Shown in pieces: positions 8,446-17,668 of a DNA stretch of 64,000 nucleotides; the first letter of the stretch is position 1; every line of letters starts with the position of its first letter. The DNA comes from Caballeronia glebae (GTDB taxonomy: Bacteria; Pseudomonadota; Gammaproteobacteria; Burkholderiales; Burkholderiaceae): the NCBI RefSeq assembly GCF_001545035.1, contig NZ_FCOJ02000006.1:1-64000 (forward strand), in the 5' to 3' direction. The translations under genes were made by a program, and so were the position numbers. Below the pieces are notes generated by a model. It worked only from the letters and a program-made list of their open reading frames with translations. It ran no database searches and had not been told where the DNA came from.

Positions 8446-9105
8446 ATGCCCGTCCTCTCGACGGGTGAGACACTCCCGTCGGTTCCGCCCGAGCGCCTCA
8501 CGCCGGAAGGCTTGCGCGCGCGTTTCGCGATGAATCTCGACTGGGCGCAGGAAGAGCGCGAGCAGCGCATCAAGGCGATCGGCGGCGATCCGCGCGTGGC
8601 GTCCGTGCTGGTGCCGCTCGTCGTGCGCGAGGGCGGGCTGACCGTGCTGCTGACTCAGCGCGCCGATCATTTGTCGGATCACGCCGGTCAGATCAGCTTC
8701 CCGGGCGGCCGCAGCGAGCCCGAGGACGCGGACGCCGCCGCCACCGCGCTGCGCGAAGCTTTCGAAGAAGTGGCGCTGGGCGCGCAACATTGCGAGATCA
8801 TCGGTTCGATGCCCGAATATCTGACGGGCACGGGTTTCAAAGTGACGCCGGTCGTCGCGCTGGTGAATCCGCCCTTCACGTTGAAGGCCGATACGCGCGA
8901 AGTCGCCGATATTTTCGAAGTGCCGCTCGCGTGGCTCATGAATCCCGCGAATCATGAAGTGCGTGTCTTTCGCTGGGAAGGCGGCGAGCGTCGTTTTTTT
9001 GCCATGCCATATAGTCCCGGCGAAAGGAAGGCTCCTTATTTCATCTGGGGCGTAACGGCCGGCATGTTACGCAATTTTTATCGCTTCCTCGTGGCTCGCG
9101 CGTGA
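8446..9105 (+). CDS. CoA pyrophosphatase, NUDIX family
   Basis: A 219-residue Nudix hydrolase of the NudL/YeaB type, which cleaves coenzyme A to 4'-phosphopantetheine and 3',5'-ADP. The CoA-specific segment LLTQRADHLSDHAGQISFPG (about residues 73-92) runs directly into the Nudix box GGRSEPED…ALREAFEEVAL, with the metal-binding RExxEE present. The start is uncertain: ATG 8446 is used, but a GTG at 8359 just after the rplS terminator would add 29 residues. It is followed after 120 bases by the CobD/CbiB-family gene. Confidence 0.9.
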   Translation: MPVLSTGETLPSVPPERLTPEGLRARFAMNLDWAQEEREQRIKAIGGDPRVASVLVPLVVREGGLTVLLTQRADHLSDHAGQISFPGGRSEPEDADAAATALREAFEEVALGAQHCEIIGSMPEYLTGTGFKVTPVVALVNPPFTLKADTREVADIFEVPLAWLMNPANHEVRVFRWEGGERRFFAMPYSPGERKAPYFIWGVTAGMLRNFYRFLVARA

Positions 9106-9225
9106 GCACGCGGAAAATCCGCGTGCCTGCTGTGCGTGGCGCAATTACTCGGCGCGTCGAAGGCGTCGGGCGCTGTGCTATCGTTACGCGAAACTCGAAC
9201 TAATCCGACCGTTTCGGCGCTTCGC

Positions 9226-10164
9226 ATGACTTTTTTCTCCGTATTGCTGGCTCTCGTCATTGAGCAAATGCGCGCGTTATCGCCGCACAATCCGATTTCG
9301 GCGTTGCTTCAATATCATGCGGAATCCACCGCGCATGGTTTCGATGCCGGCAAGGAAAAGCATGGCATCGTCGCGTGGCTCGTCGTCGTCTTGCCGTGGA
9401 CGCTCTTCGTGGGCCTCGTCTATTACGTGCTGTATCGGATCAACTTCGTTCTGGCGTTTTTCTGGAACGTGGTGATCGTGTACTTCACGCTCGGCTTCCG
9501 GCAGTTCAGCCACTATTTCACCGATATCCACCTCGCGCTCAACAACGACGACGTGCCGCGTGCGCGCGAAGTGCTGACCGAATGGACCGGCATCGACACG
9601 GTCGACATGCCTGTGAGCGAAATCGTGCGGCACACGCTGGTTCACGCGGTGGTGGCGTCGCATCGGCATGTGTTCGGCGTGTTCTTCTGGTTTCTGATTC
9701 CAATAGGCCCGGCGGGTGCGGTGCTCTATCGCATCGCGGAATACCTGGCGCGCGCGTGGTCGAAGCCGAATCCCGAGCGCACCGCGGAATTCTCGTCGTT
9801 CGCCCAGCGCGCGTTCTTTTTCATCGATTGGGTGCCCGCGCGTCTTACGGCGCTCGGCTTCGCGATCGTCGGCAATTTCGAGGATGCGATCTACGCGTGG
9901 CGCAATCACGCGCGCCAATGGCCGGACGCGAACGAAGGCGTGTTGCTGGCAGCGGGCAGCGGCGCGCTGGGCGCGCGTCTCGCGGGGCCGCTCGCCGAGC
10001 CGCTTTCGGTCGAAGCGCTTGCGGTTGGTGAAGCGAGCCCGCTGCCGGTCGGCGACGACTGCACGCCGCGCACGCTGCAATCGGCCGTCGGCCTCGTATG
10101 GCGCGCGGTGATTCTGTGGATGTTGCTGCTGCTGATGCTGACGATCGCCGTGTGGCTCGCGTAA
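9226..10164 (+). CDS. CobD/CbiB-family integral membrane protein
   Basis: A 312-residue polytopic membrane protein of the CobD/CbiB family. Hydrophobic segments occur at the N-terminus (TFFSVLLALVIEQMRAL), around residues 45-100 (two helices), near 165-185, and at the C-terminus. True CobD attaches aminopropanol in cobalamin synthesis, but this version stands alone with no cob genes nearby, and homologues in Betaproteobacteria are annotated only as family members related to AmpE. ATG 9226 is chosen because it begins the hydrophobic N-terminus; the frame is open to 9136. The precise function is unknown. Confidence 0.8.
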   Translation: MTFFSVLLALVIEQMRALSPHNPISALLQYHAESTAHGFDAGKEKHGIVAWLVVVLPWTLFVGLVYYVLYRINFVLAFFWNVVIVYFTLGFRQFSHYFTDIHLALNNDDVPRAREVLTEWTGIDTVDMPVSEIVRHTLVHAVVASHRHVFGVFFWFLIPIGPAGAVLYRIAEYLARAWSKPNPERTAEFSSFAQRAFFFIDWVPARLTALGFAIVGNFEDAIYAWRNHARQWPDANEGVLLAAGSGALGARLAGPLAEPLSVEALAVGEASPLPVGDDCTPRTLQSAVGLVWRAVILWMLLLLMLTIAVWLA

Positions 10165-10488
10165 TCAGTCGTCGAGAGGATCGCGCGCCGTCTGGCAATT
10201 CCAGCAGACGGTGAACTGCGGCTCCAGCCATTCACCGCAATGCATGCATTTCCAGGGCCGGGCGTTCGCGTCCGGCCCTTTTCTCGCGCGCTCCAGAAGG
10301 CGCAAGGCCAACGCTTCGTCGCGATCGTCGACGATCCATATTTCCGGCGCGCACTGATCCGCCGGAATCTCGCCCATCGCGCCATTCAGATATCGGTTGT
10401 GCAGCTGGCACGGCACGCCCGCGGCCGCCAGCACGTTCACCCAATGCTGCGCCGTGATGAGATTGGGGGCGCGCGTGAGCCGCTTCAT
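10165..10488 (-). CDS. DUF2007-like protein with C-terminal zinc ribbon
   Basis: A 107-residue soluble protein. Residues 1-70 ([20 protein letters not shown] … [20 protein letters not shown]) resemble the DUF2007 putative signal-transducing domain. The C-terminus holds two CxxC pairs (CMHCGEW, then CWNCQTA) about 13 residues apart, a probable zinc ribbon. Its start codon overlaps the rsgA stop by 4 bases on the same strand, so it is translated as the third gene of the M48 protease-rsgA unit. Its stop abuts, without gap, the stop of the convergent CobD/CbiB gene. No function is established. Confidence 0.8.
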   Translation of the reverse strand: MKRLTRAPNLITAQHWVNVLAAAGVPCQLHNRYLNGAMGEIPADQCAPEIWIVDDRDEALALRLLERARKGPDANARPWKCMHCGEWLEPQFTVCWNCQTARDPLDD

Positions 10489-11411
10489 CGAACGATCTGG
10501 CTGGCTTCGTGGACGAGTTGCACATAGAGCGCGTGGCGCGCGGGACGGATCTTGCCGGCGTCGACGGCTTCGAGCACCGCGCAGCCCGGCTCGTGCAGAT
10601 GATGGCAGTTGTAGAAGCGGCAGTGTCCGAGATAAGGCCGGAAATCCGCGAAGGCGCGTTCGAGCTGGCCTTCCGACAGATGATGCAGGCCGAACTCCTG
10701 AAAACCCGGCGAGTCGATCAGCGCGCCGCCGCCGGGCAAGTCGTAGAGACGCGTGAACGTGGTCGTGTGACGGCCGCTGTTGAGCGCGGACGAAATCTCG
10801 CGCGTGGCGGCGTCGGCGTCGGGAACGAGCAGGTTCACGAGCGTCGATTTGCCCATGCCCGACTGGCCGAGCAGGATCGTCGCGCGGTCTTTGAGGCGCG
10901 CGTCGAGTTGCGGATGAACCTCGCCGGGCGCCATCTTCGCTGAAAGCTCGATCACCGTGTAGCCGAGTTCGCGATACGGCGCGAGACGCGCGCGCGCGGG
11001 CGCAAGCGCGCTTTCGACGTCGATCTTGTTGAGCACGATCAGCGATTCCAGCCCGTGCGCCTCAGCCGAAATCAACGCGCGGCCGAGCAGGTCTTCGCTG
11101 AAGTGCGGCTCGGTCCCGAGCACGATCAGCAGTTGATCGAGATTCGCCGCGAACAGCTTCGACTTGAATTGATCCGAGCGATAGAGCAGGTTGCGCCGCT
11201 CGCCGATCTCGACGATCACGCCTTGATCCGCCGACGACTGCTCGTAGACCACGCGATCGCCGACGGCCAGTTCGCTCTTCTTGCCGCGCGGGAAGCACTG
11301 AAGCATTGCGCCGCCGTCTTCGGGCGTGACGAGATAGTGGCGTCCGTGCGCCGCGATTACCGTGCCTTCGAAGCGCGCGCCCACGCTCGGACGCTTGAAC
11401 TCGCGCGTCAT
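10485..11411 (-). CDS. rsgA: Ribosome small-subunit-dependent GTPase A
   Basis: A 308-residue circularly permuted GTPase that checks late 30S assembly and releases RbfA. It has an N-terminal OB-fold (about residues 1-70), the permuted G domain with NKID (G4, LIVLNKID), G1 [10 protein letters not shown]3 [13 protein letters not shown], and a C-terminal zinc-binding domain ([16 protein letters not shown]). All key motifs are intact. It overlaps the upstream M48 gene and the downstream DUF2007 gene by 4 bases each, indicating translational coupling. Confidence 0.97.
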   Translation of the reverse strand: MTREFKRPSVGARFEGTVIAAHGRHYLVTPEDGGAMLQCFPRGKKSELAVGDRVVYEQSSADQGVIVEIGERRNLLYRSDQFKSKLFAANLDQLLIVLGTEPHFSEDLLGRALISAEAHGLESLIVLNKIDVESALAPARARLAPYRELGYTVIELSAKMAPGEVHPQLDARLKDRATILLGQSGMGKSTLVNLLVPDADAATREISSALNSGRHTTTFTRLYDLPGGGALIDSPGFQEFGLHHLSEGQLERAFADFRPYLGHCRFYNCHHLHEPGCAVLEAVDAGKIRPARHALYVQLVHEASQIVR

Positions 11412-12676
11412 GCGGCGTGTTGCATCAAGCGGTCGATGCGCTGCGAGGCGGGCGGATGCGAGTAATAGAACGCGGTGTAAATCGGATCGGGCGTGAGCGT
11501 CGACGCGTTGTCCTCGTACAGCTTGACAAGCGCGTTCACGAGATCCTTCGGATCGGTCTGACTGGCGGCGAAGGCGTCGGCTTCGAACTCGTTCTTTCGC
11601 GAAGTCAGGCTGCCAAGCGGCGTGATGAAGAACATGAACACCGGCAGCACGAGCATGAACAGCACCAGCGCAAGCCCGTTATTGCTGCCGACGAGCGACG
11701 GCCGCACGCCGAGGCCTTCATAGAACCACGTCGTCTGGATGAGCCAGCCGAGCAGCGCGAGCATCGCGAGGCTGATGCCGAACATGACGATCATGAGCTT
11801 CAGCACGTGGCGGCGCTTGAAGTGACCGAGCTCATGCGCGAGCACCGCTTCGATCTCGTTGCCCGAAAGACGCGCGAGCAACGTGTCGAAGAACACGATG
11901 CGCTTCGCCGCGCCGAAGCCGGTGAAATACGCGTTGCCGTGCGCCGACCGGCGGCTGCCGTCCATCACGAACAGGCCTTTGGCGGCGAAGCCCGTGCGCG
12001 ACATCAGATTCGTGATGCGCGCGACGAGCGCCTCGTCTTTCAGCGGCTCGAACTTGTTGAAGAGCGGAGCGATGAAGGTCGGATAGATGGTCATCGCGAG
12101 CAACTGGAAAGCGACCCACACCATCCACGTCCAGAGCCACCAGAACGTGCCCGCGCGGTCCATCAGCCAGAGCGTGAGCAAGAGGAGCGGCGCGCCGATC
12201 ACGATGGCGAGCACCGTGCCCTTCACGAGGTCGACGAAAAAGAGCTTCTTCGACATGCGGTTGAAGCCGAACTTTTCTTCGACCACGAAATGGCGGATGT
12301 AATCGAACGGCAGGTCGATGACGCTCGTGATCGCAACGACCGACGCCACCAGCGCGATCTGCCCGAGATAGTCGCGGCCGAGCCAGTCTGAAATGGCGAG
12401 ATCGAGCGCCTGGACGCCGCCGAGCAGCGTCAGTGCAACGAGCACGACGGCGCTCGTGACGACTTCGATCATGGTGAGGCGCGTGCGCTCGACGGTGTAA
12501 TCCGCGGCGCGCTGATGCGCCGTGAGCGGGATCGTGCCGCTGAACTGCGCGGGCACGCCATTGCGATGCGCGGCGACATGGCGAATCTGGCGCGACGCGA
12601 GCCACAGCTTGGTCGAAACCATGGCGACCAGGGCGACGACGAATATCGTCGAGAAGGCTTGGGTGAAGTTGGTCAT
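11408..12676 (-). CDS. M48 (Ste24-like) membrane metallopeptidase
   Basis: A 422-residue integral membrane zinc protease of the CAAX-protease/Ste24 type. The zinc motif HELGH is in [13 protein letters not shown] near residue 280, followed after about 80 residues by the third ligand region NEFEADAFA. Hydrophobic segments are spread over the protein, including an N-terminal helix (residues about 5-25) and several around 65-210. Substrates in bacteria are not known; inner-membrane quality control is a reasonable guess. First gene of a three-gene minus-strand unit with rsgA and the DUF2007 gene. Confidence 0.92.
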   Translation of the reverse strand: MTNFTQAFSTIFVVALVAMVSTKLWLASRQIRHVAAHRNGVPAQFSGTIPLTAHQRAADYTVERTRLTMIEVVTSAVVLVALTLLGGVQALDLAISDWLGRDYLGQIALVASVVAITSVIDLPFDYIRHFVVEEKFGFNRMSKKLFFVDLVKGTVLAIVIGAPLLLLTLWLMDRAGTFWWLWTWMVWVAFQLLAMTIYPTFIAPLFNKFEPLKDEALVARITNLMSRTGFAAKGLFVMDGSRRSAHGNAYFTGFGAAKRIVFFDTLLARLSGNEIEAVLAHELGHFKRRHVLKLMIVMFGISLAMLALLGWLIQTTWFYEGLGVRPSLVGSNNGLALVLFMLVLPVFMFFITPLGSLTSRKNEFEADAFAASQTDPKDLVNALVKLYEDNASTLTPDPIYTAFYYSHPPASQRIDRLMQHAA

Positions 12677-12764
12677 CCGGGATTCCGATTGAACTATGCG
12701 AGAATTATAGGTTCTAGGCCGTGCCGGCGCGCATTGGCTTTACCCAACTCTCAGGCCGCTTTTC

Positions 12765-13373
12765 ATGACCGACATCTCCGCCACGTCCGAAGCAGACGAA
12801 AACGCGCTCGTGCGCAGCGACATGAACCTCGTGTGGCTCGACATGGAGATGACCGGCCTCGATCCGGACAACGATCGCATTATCGAGATCGCGGTGGTCG
12901 TCACGAATTCGACGCTCGACAAAATGATCGAAGGCCCGGTGTTCGCGATTCATCAGACGGACGAAGCGCTCGGCCGCATGGACGAGTGGAATCGCAACAC
13001 GCACGGGCGCTCGGGGCTGATCGAGCGCGTGAAGGCGTCCACCGTCGACGAAGCCGAAGCCACGCGTCAGATTCGCGATTTTCTCGGCCAGTACGTGCCG
13101 CCCGGCAAGTCGCCGATGTGCGGCAATTCCATCTGCCAGGACCGCCGCTTCATGGCGCGCTGGATGCCCGAGCTGGAAACGTTCTTCCACTACCGCAATC
13201 TCGACGTCAGCACGCTGAAGGAACTGTGCCGCCGCTGGCAGCCGGCGATTTACAAGGGCTTCCACAAACGCGCGATGCACACGGCGCTCGCCGACATTCA
13301 CGAGTCCATCGACGAGCTCAAGTACTATCGCGAGCATTTCCTGATTCCGTCGGCGCCCGCCGCCGCGTCTTAA
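12765..13373 (+). CDS. orn: Oligoribonuclease
   Basis: A 202-residue DEDDh 3'-5' exonuclease that finishes RNA decay by degrading di- to pentaribonucleotides and pGpG from c-di-GMP turnover. Motifs seen: exo [14 protein letters not shown] (about residue 22), exo [12 protein letters not shown] (about 122), and exo [13 protein letters not shown] with the catalytic His. The N-terminal ~18 residues ([15 protein letters not shown]…) are an extension beyond the E. coli protein. It is divergent from the M48 protease. Its stop codon shares a TTAA with the convergent mog stop. Confidence 0.97.
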   Translation: MTDISATSEADENALVRSDMNLVWLDMEMTGLDPDNDRIIEIAVVVTNSTLDKMIEGPVFAIHQTDEALGRMDEWNRNTHGRSGLIERVKASTVDEAEATRQIRDFLGQYVPPGKSPMCGNSICQDRRFMARWMPELETFFHYRNLDVSTLKELCRRWQPAIYKGFHKRAMHTALADIHESIDELKYYREHFLIPSAPAAAS

Positions 13374-13978
13374 TTCTTCGACGGGCGCAGCGCGCTTTTC
13401 GGACGGAACGCGGCGACCACTTCGGGCCGCGTTTCGATATACGGCCCGGCGATCAGATCGATGCAATACGGCACGGCCGCGAAAATGCCCGGCACTTTCG
13501 TCTTGCCGTCCGCGTCCTTCAAACCTTCGAGCGTTTCGCGGATCGACTTCGGCTGGCCGGGAAGATTAATGATCAGCGCGGCGTGATCGGCGGTTTCGCG
13601 AATTGCCGCGACCTGCCGCGAGAGAATGGCCGTCGGCACGAAATTCAGGCTGATCTGGCGCATTTGCTCGCCGAAGCCGGGCATCGGCTTCGTGGCGACG
13701 GCGAGCGTCGCCTCGGGCGTCACGTCGCGGCGCGACGGGCCGGTGCCGCCCGTCGTCAGCACGAGATCGCAGCCGTGGGTATCGACGAGTTCGACGAGCG
13801 TCGCGGAAATGGTCGCGGCGTCGTCCTGAATCAGCCGCGTTTCGGCCCGAAACGGCGTCGTGAGCGCCTCGCCGAGCCAGTCCATGAGCGACGGCAAACC
13901 CTTGTCCTCGTAGACGCCTTGCGACGCGCGATCGCTGATCGACACCAGTCCGACTATCAGCTCGTCACGCGTCGTCAT
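13370..13978 (-). CDS. mog: Molybdopterin adenylyltransferase
   Basis: A 202-residue MogA/MoaB-fold enzyme that adenylylates molybdopterin before metal insertion by MoeA. The signature [17 protein letters not shown] (about residues 88-105) binds the substrate and is intact, as is the downstream [12 protein letters not shown] segment. It follows darP with a 14-bp overlap on the same strand and converges with orn. The other cofactor genes (moaA, mobA, moeA) sit about 34 kb further on, so the pathway is split across the window. Confidence 0.95.
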   Translation of the reverse strand: MTTRDELIVGLVSISDRASQGVYEDKGLPSLMDWLGEALTTPFRAETRLIQDDAATISATLVELVDTHGCDLVLTTGGTGPSRRDVTPEATLAVATKPMPGFGEQMRQISLNFVPTAILSRQVAAIRETADHAALIINLPGQPKSIRETLEGLKDADGKTKVPGIFAAVPYCIDLIAGPYIETRPEVVAAFRPKSALRPSKN

Positions 13979-14570
13979 CGCGATCGTCCTCGTCTTCTTC
14001 GATATCGTCGTTTTCAGCGCCCGCCGCGTTCTTGATCCACTGGAAGAGTTCGCGGTAATAGCGCGGCGGCTTCTGCTGCTCGCGCTCCTTGCGCGTATTG
14101 CGGATCAGCGTGCGGCCTTCCTGCGGATCGGCGCCCGGATGAGTGCGGATGAATTCGGTGAGGGCGGCGTCATCGGCGAGCAGTTGTTCGCGCGTGCGCT
14201 CGATCCAGTGCAGGCGCGCGGTCTCGCCCTTGTTGACGCCGCGATACGTGTCGAGCGCCGTGCGCAGCGCCGCGATTTCTTCTTCGTGCAGCGAGCGCAT
14301 TACCTTGCCGACGTACTGCACCTGACGGCGCTTGCCTTCGTGGTCGGTGATGCGGCGCGCCTCGCGCACGGCGTCGTCGAGATGCTCGGGCATCGGCATG
14401 CGTTTGAGCGCGTCTTTGGGCAGCGCGATAAGCGCCTGGCCCAGCTCCTGCAGCTCGTGCATTTCGCGCTTCAGCTGAGATTTGCTCGGACGGTCGTAGC
14501 CGTTTTCGTCGGGCTCGCGCTCGTCGTCGCGGCCGGATTCGATCGGTTGAATGCGGGTTTTTCGGTTCAT
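13965..14570 (-). CDS. darP: DarP (YjgA/DUF615) ribosome-associated protein
   Basis: A 201-residue highly charged helical protein of the YjgA/DUF615 family, which binds pre-50S particles and assists 50S maturation. The conserved core [20 protein letters not shown] begins near residue 29 and [12 protein letters not shown] closes the domain; the C-terminus is a very acidic tail ([14 protein letters not shown]). ATG 14570 is chosen because it starts the family sequence; the frame is open 24 codons further. It overlaps mog by 14 bases. Confidence 0.93.
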   Translation of the reverse strand: MNRKTRIQPIESGRDDEREPDENGYDRPSKSQLKREMHELQELGQALIALPKDALKRMPMPEHLDDAVREARRITDHEGKRRQVQYVGKVMRSLHEEEIAALRTALDTYRGVNKGETARLHWIERTREQLLADDAALTEFIRTHPGADPQEGRTLIRNTRKEREQQKPPRYYRELFQWIKNAAGAENDDIEEDEDDRDDDA

Positions 14571-14797
14571 CCCGACATTGTAGCTCGCGGCCCGAATGCG
14601 TCCGAGCCTTGGCGCTCGAACCACGCGCCGACGCTGCGACAAAGCTTGGCGGGTGAATGCACGCGGTCCTTGCTATGATCGCGTGATACGCCGGTCCCGC
14701 TGCCCGACGCTGGTTGACGAGCGCATCGGCCGGGAATCCCGAAGCAATCACGACATGCGCGGGCGCGACACGCCCGACTTCCAAAGGCAACCGAAAA

Positions 14798-16168
14798 ATG
14801 GCAGCAGACATGGACGTCAAGCAACGCTACTTCCCGCATACGCAGGACGAACTGAAGGAGATCGCCTCCGACATCCTGCGCTATGCGAAGGAACTCGGCG
14901 CGAGCGATGCCGCGACCGAGATTTCAGAAGGCGAAGGTCTGTCGGTGAGCGTGCGGCGCGGCGATGTGGAGACCATCGAGCACAATCGCGACAAGATGGT
15001 CGGCGTGACCGTGTTCATCGGCAAGAAGCGCGGCAACGCGAGCACCGCGGACTTCACGCGCGACGCGCTGCGCGACACGGTCGCGGCCGCGTACAACATT
15101 GCGCGATTCACGGCGGAAGACAGCGCGGCGGGCCTCGCCGAAGCCGAATTGCTGGAGAACGCGCCGCAGGACCTCGATCTTTATCATCCGTGGGATATCG
15201 ACGCCGAAGAAGCCGCCGAGATCGCGCGTCGCGCCGAAAGCGCCGCTTTCGCTGTCGACAAGCGCGTGACCAATTCGGAAGGCGCGAGCGTGTCCGCGCA
15301 GCATTCGCAGTTCGTGCTCGCGACCTCGCGTGGCTTCATGGCGGGCTATCCGTACTCGCGTCACTACATCGCGTGCGCGCCGATCGCCGCCGCTGGCCGC
15401 GACATGCAGCGCGACGACTGGTACACGTCCAAGCGCGATGCGTCCGCGCTCGCCGCGCCCGAAGCGGTTGGCCGCTACGCCGCCGAGCGGGCGCTCGCGC
15501 GACTCAACGCGAAGAGCCTCGACACGCGCAAATGCCGCGTGCTGTTCGAGGCGCCGCTCGCCGCGGGCATTCTCGGCGCGTTCGTGCAGGCGGTGAGCGG
15601 CGGCGCGCTGTATCGCAAGACCACGTTTCTCGTCGACAGCCTGGGCAAGCCGGTGTTCGCGCCGCATATCCAGATCGTCGAGGACCCGCACGTTAAGGGC
15701 GGCATGGGCAGCGCGCCGTTCGACGAGGAAGGCGTGCGCACGCAGCGGCGCAGCGTGGTCGAGGATGGCATCGTGCAGGGCTATTTCCTGTCGACGTACT
15801 CGGCGCGCAAGCTCGGCATGCAGACGACCGGCAACGCAGGCGGTTCGCACAATCTGACGATGACGAGCACGGACACGAAGCCCGAAGACGACTTCGAGGC
15901 GATGCTCAAGAAGCTCGATACCGGCCTCTTGCTCACCGAACTGATGGGGCAGGGCGTGAACTACGTGACGGGCGACTATTCGCGCGGCGCGTCGGGTTTC
16001 TGGGTGGAGAACGGCAAGATCGTGCACGCCGTGGAGGAAATCACGGTGGCGAGCACGCTGCAGGAAATGTTCCGTCACGTCGAGGCGATCGGCGCGGATA
16101 CCGTCGTGCGCGGCACAAAGGAAATCGGCTCGGTGCTGATCGAGCGGATGACGGTCGCGGGCCAGTAA
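14798..16168 (+). CDS. pmbA: Metalloprotease PmbA (TldE)
   Basis: A 456-residue TldD/PmbA-family protein. With TldD it forms the protease that matures peptides such as microcin B17 and degrades CcdA antitoxin; in that pair PmbA is the partner lacking the zinc site. The sequence shows the N-terminal domain with EGLSVSVRRGDVETIEHNRD (about residues 47-66) and the C-terminal GQGVNYVTGDYSRGASGFWV (about 393-412). The ATG at 14798 is preferred; the frame is open to 14714 without support. Divergent from darP. tldD is not in this window. Confidence 0.95.
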   Translation: MAADMDVKQRYFPHTQDELKEIASDILRYAKELGASDAATEISEGEGLSVSVRRGDVETIEHNRDKMVGVTVFIGKKRGNASTADFTRDALRDTVAAAYNIARFTAEDSAAGLAEAELLENAPQDLDLYHPWDIDAEEAAEIARRAESAAFAVDKRVTNSEGASVSAQHSQFVLATSRGFMAGYPYSRHYIACAPIAAAGRDMQRDDWYTSKRDASALAAPEAVGRYAAERALARLNAKSLDTRKCRVLFEAPLAAGILGAFVQAVSGGALYRKTTFLVDSLGKPVFAPHIQIVEDPHVKGGMGSAPFDEEGVRTQRRSVVEDGIVQGYFLSTYSARKLGMQTTGNAGGSHNLTMTSTDTKPEDDFEAMLKKLDTGLLLTELMGQGVNYVTGDYSRGASGFWVENGKIVHAVEEITVASTLQEMFRHVEAIGADTVVRGTKEIGSVLIERMTVAGQ

Positions 16169-16189
16169 GGCGCGTCCGTCGATAAAACG

Positions 16190-16220
16190 AAGGCTCCGGA
16201 GCGCATCCGGAGCCTTTTTT
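16190..16220. terminator. Terminator between convergent pmbA and folA
   Basis: Eleven-bp perfect stem AAGGCTCCGGA / TCCGGAGCCTT, 5-nt loop, followed by TTTT on the + strand. It lies directly against the folA stop codon; the 5' arm is preceded by AAAACG, so minus-strand function is possible but weaker. Confidence 0.88.
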
Positions 16221-16717
16221 CATTCCGAAGGCGCAATGCGCTCGTAGGTCACGAACGCAAATGCGAAATCGTTCGGCGCGGCCGCGCGATGCGTTTCGCG
16301 CGACACTTCGCGCCACAACTCCGGATCGGCGGCGGGAAAGCGTGTGTCGCCGTCGAAATCGGCGTCGATCTCCGTGATGATCATCTTGTCCGCACGCCCG
16401 ATGGCGTCCTGATACAACTGCGCGCCGCCGATCAGAAACGCTTCCTTCGCCGGTTCCAGCGCGAGCGCCGCTTCGAGGCTCGTCACCACGTCGCAGCCCT
16501 CGTAGCGGCGCGTGCCGTCGCGTGACACGACGATATTGCGTCGCCCCGGCAGCGGCCGGCCGATGGATTCGTGTGTCTTGCGGCCCATGATGATGGGGGC
16601 GCCCATCGTCGTGCGCTTGAAGAAGGCGAGGTCTTCGGACAGGCGCCAGGGCAGTTGGTTATCGCGTCCGATCACGCCATTGCGCGCGCGGGCGACGATC
16701 AGGGTCAGCGTCGTCAT
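16220..16717 (-). CDS. folA: Dihydrofolate reductase
   Basis: A 165-residue type I DHFR that reduces dihydrofolate to tetrahydrofolate with NADPH. Motifs: [22 protein letters not shown] split over residues 8-29 with the PW and catalytic Asp, [20 protein letters not shown] near 36, and [13 protein letters not shown] near 93. It lies 2.5 kb from thyA, the enzyme whose reaction creates dihydrofolate; a sigma-54 regulator and a small ORF lie between them and thyA is on the other strand. Confidence 0.97.
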   Translation of the reverse strand: MTTLTLIVARARNGVIGRDNQLPWRLSEDLAFFKRTTMGAPIIMGRKTHESIGRPLPGRRNIVVSRDGTRRYEGCDVVTSLEAALALEPAKEAFLIGGAQLYQDAIGRADKMIITEIDADFDGDTRFPAADPELWREVSRETHRAAAPNDFAFAFVTYERIAPSE

Positions 16718-16811
16718 GAGAGTAGAGGTCGGGCGAACTGGCGCGCGCGGACCGCGCGGCCGGGGTCACGATTCTAACCGACGCGGCCGGCGCTCGACGC
16801 GCCGCGCGGGT

Positions 16812-17012
16812 TCACGCTTCCGGCGATTCGTCGGCGAGCGGCCGCGTCGTGTGCGACGGCGCGGGCGGGATTTCGTCCCATAGCGTGACGCTGACGCTCG
16901 AACCAATCGGGCGATTGTCGGGCAGGCGCGTCGCGGACAGTTCGTCCGCCTCCTCGCCGTTTTGTTGCGCGCCGGGTGTTTCACCGCGCCTTAAAGAACT
17001 ATCGCGTGCCAT
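16812..17012 (-). CDS. Small hypothetical hydrophilic protein
   Basis: A possible 66-residue protein (MARDSSLRRGETPGAQQNGE…, ending HTTRPLADESPEA). It has no signal peptide, membrane helix or motif I recognise, and it has a low-complexity polar composition. The ATG at 17012 has no convincing ribosome-binding site, and the frame is open to 17138. Its position between folA and the AT-rich leader of the sigma-54 activator gives no functional hint. It is retained only as a candidate. Confidence 0.35.
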   Translation of the reverse strand: MARDSSLRRGETPGAQQNGEEADELSATRLPDNRPIGSSVSVTLWDEIPPAPSHTTRPLADESPEA

Positions 17013-17668
17013 CGTGACGACATAACCAAGGTAATTATTCCCGCGACGGAAATATCCGGAAATAAAGTAATCGTTCGACCGGTATAAACGAATAAGCGGG
17101 AGTTGATTGCAGGAAAAATTTGAACGCTCGTTCAGCAATGGTATTTCTTACCTTCCGGCGCGATACAAATCGAGCGAATTGCGTGCCATCGCCCGCAGAC
17201 CATTGCTGCGCAACGAATCGAGAAAATCGGGAGAAAGTCCACTGGGGGAATTCAGGTGAAAACGTTTCACTGCTGAAACATGAAGGCAGAAAAACATGAA
17301 GTTCCCGTGAAATCGGTATAAGATTTTGTCTTATTAAATTGTGCGCAAAGTTTTTAATAATCGTGTGAGAAATTCTTGACAAGCCCGTCCTGTCAAGGTT
17401 TTGTGGCTAATCCGGTGCCTCTCGCGATATTTGTTTCCGGGGCTGCTGGGTTATAGTAGTCTCTCAAAAACAGCACAGAATCAGGCATAAAGGGTTTCGT
17501 GGAAGGGTGCGTGGTGTTTCGCGCCGTGTCCCGGGGGGCGGCATATCGAGTGGCAATTCCCTCTTAAGGCGTTTGCGAGAAACGTGCGAGGGCAGCGAAG
17601 TCTGCGATGTAGCGCGAGCCTTGAACTACGTGACCTTTTCAACGAATGTTGAACAAAGGATCTGAATA
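17013..17668. other. AT-richer intergenic leader upstream of the sigma-54 activator
   Basis: About 650 bases with no credible gene; the base composition is clearly more A/T-rich than the neighbours, mainly 17030-17400. Two inverted repeats stand out: ATAAGA-N5-TCTTAT (17318-17334) and CTTGACA-N9-TGTCAAG (17375-17397). A TATAGT at 17453-17458 could be a -10 element. I do not see a clear sigma-54 -24/-12 site. The stretch is likely the regulatory region of the downstream activator, with a long leader. Confidence 0.6.

Noticed and set aside
17521..17560. Possible sigma-54 promoter (TGGCA…) before the activator
   Set aside because: The GC of the -12 element is missing at the required spacing, so the site does not fit the TGGCAC-N5-TTGC consensus.
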